Below, in pieces: positions 5,989 through 6,393 of a stretch of 6,393 nt of DNA; the stretch's first letter is position 1, and each line of letters begins with the position of its first letter. The position numbers were made by a program, and so were the translations under genes. The stretch covers positions 1-6,393 of the forward strand of contig JAYEJW010000567.1 of assembly GCA_034716535.1 (NCBI GenBank). The letters run 5' to 3'. The DNA comes from JAYEJW01 sp034716535. GTDB lineage: Bacteria > Pseudomonadota > Gammaproteobacteria > Chromatiales > Chromatiaceae. The notes under the pieces are model-generated. The model saw only the letters and a list, made by a program, of their open reading frames with translations, was not told where the DNA came from and did not search any database.

Positions 5989-6393
5989 GAGCAGGTCTTC
6001 TTTCTGAGGTTGGTTCGCCCGACGTTGTTGATGACGATCTCCCGGTCCTCGTTCTCTACACCGCTTCCGCAGAGCGTCACCGTACCCATCTGGAGCGCAC
6101 CGGAGGTCGTCTGGGTGGTGCCGTCGTGGACGAAGGACACGTAATTCGCGACGTTGCCGTTGCCGATCATGGTGAGCGGCGGGTCCAGGGCCCCGTTGAC
6201 GGACAGGACCTCCTCGCCGGCGTCCACCACTGCGTCCGAATCGCTGTCGACGAAGACGATCCAGCCCTGATCCCATCCGCCGCTTCCGGTGCAGGCGGCG
6301 CCGTCGGCGCTCTTGCAGACCGTGATGCGATCTCCCCGCTTGATGGCCTCGCTGCGGGCGAGGTTGAGCGTGCTGACGAGCTCGTTCACCGCG
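5985..6393 (-). CDS. fimT: Type IV pilus minor pilin FimT/FimU (GspH-like), 5' end cut off by window edge
   Basis: 135 residues are visible, and the gene continues past the right edge. The first residues seen, AVNELVSTLNLARSEAIKRG, are the conserved segment that normally follows the N-terminal prepilin helix of FimT/FimU. The leader and hydrophobic helix therefore lie outside the window, and the GTG at 6389 is an internal Val codon rather than a start. Next come ITVCKSADG, a Cys-containing loop and GWIVFVD, the hallmark of the GspH/FimT globular domain, and the tail ends in NLRKKTCS. The protein is a minor pilin that helps link the tip complex to the major pilin shaft. It is the first gene seen in the operon, and its TGA overlaps the pilV start by four bases. 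FimT and FimU cannot be told apart here. Its position directly before pilV fits FimU of Pseudomonas. Confidence 0.9.
   Translation of the reverse strand, partial: AVNELVSTLNLARSEAIKRGDRITVCKSADGAACTGSGGWDQGWIVFVDSDSDAVVDAGEEVLSVNGALDPPLTMIGNGNVANYVSFVHDGTTQTTSGALQMGTVTLCGSGVENEDREIVINNVGRTNLRKKTCS

Noticed and set aside
5989..6276. N-terminal extension of the PilV frame inside fimT
   Set aside because: The 96 codons are Arg/Gly/Pro-rich out-of-frame translation of fimT. The true start at 5988 gives a proper prepilin leader and an ATGA overlap.

Overview
Almost the whole window (about positions 140 to 6393) is a stretch of a GC-rich type IV pilus minor-pilin operon, read on the minus strand. 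In order of transcription the genes are fimT/fimU (GspH-like minor pilin, its 5' end cut by the right edge of the window), pilV, pilW, pilX and pilY1. This is the order of the Pseudomonas fimU-pilV-pilW-pilX-pilY1 cluster. Together with the PilW, PilX and PilY1 family motifs it points to a GC-rich Gammaproteobacterium (a Betaproteobacterium is less likely). The sequence does not support a genus.

The layout is tight. fimT/pilV and pilV/pilW each overlap by four bases (ATGA), and pilW/pilX are separated by 4 bases. Only the pilX/pilY1 gap (17 bases) carries a strong Shine-Dalgarno sequence. No promoter, terminator, RNA gene, insertion sequence or CRISPR array was seen, and no intergenic stretch is longer than 17 bases. 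The products should act together: FimT/U, PilV, PilW and PilX form the minor-pilin priming complex at the pilus tip, and the large secreted PilY1 sits on it as tip adhesin and surface sensor. PilY1 here has a signal peptide, a complete MIDAS in an interrupted von Willebrand A domain, a C-terminal beta-propeller with the family calcium site, and several further Asp-rich calcium-type loops.

The first ~130 bases are different. They are about 34 % GC and encode, on the plus strand, an internal piece of aconitate hydratase B. This piece stops abruptly against the 3' end of pilY1. The most likely reading is a chimeric join (assembly or cloning artefact) between a low-GC genome and the GC-rich pilus contig; a real rearrangement is less likely. 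The pilE-type gene often found after pilY1 is therefore not visible. I see no previously undescribed system here: the operon is recognisable, and the points worth a second look are the join and the architecture of this PilY1.
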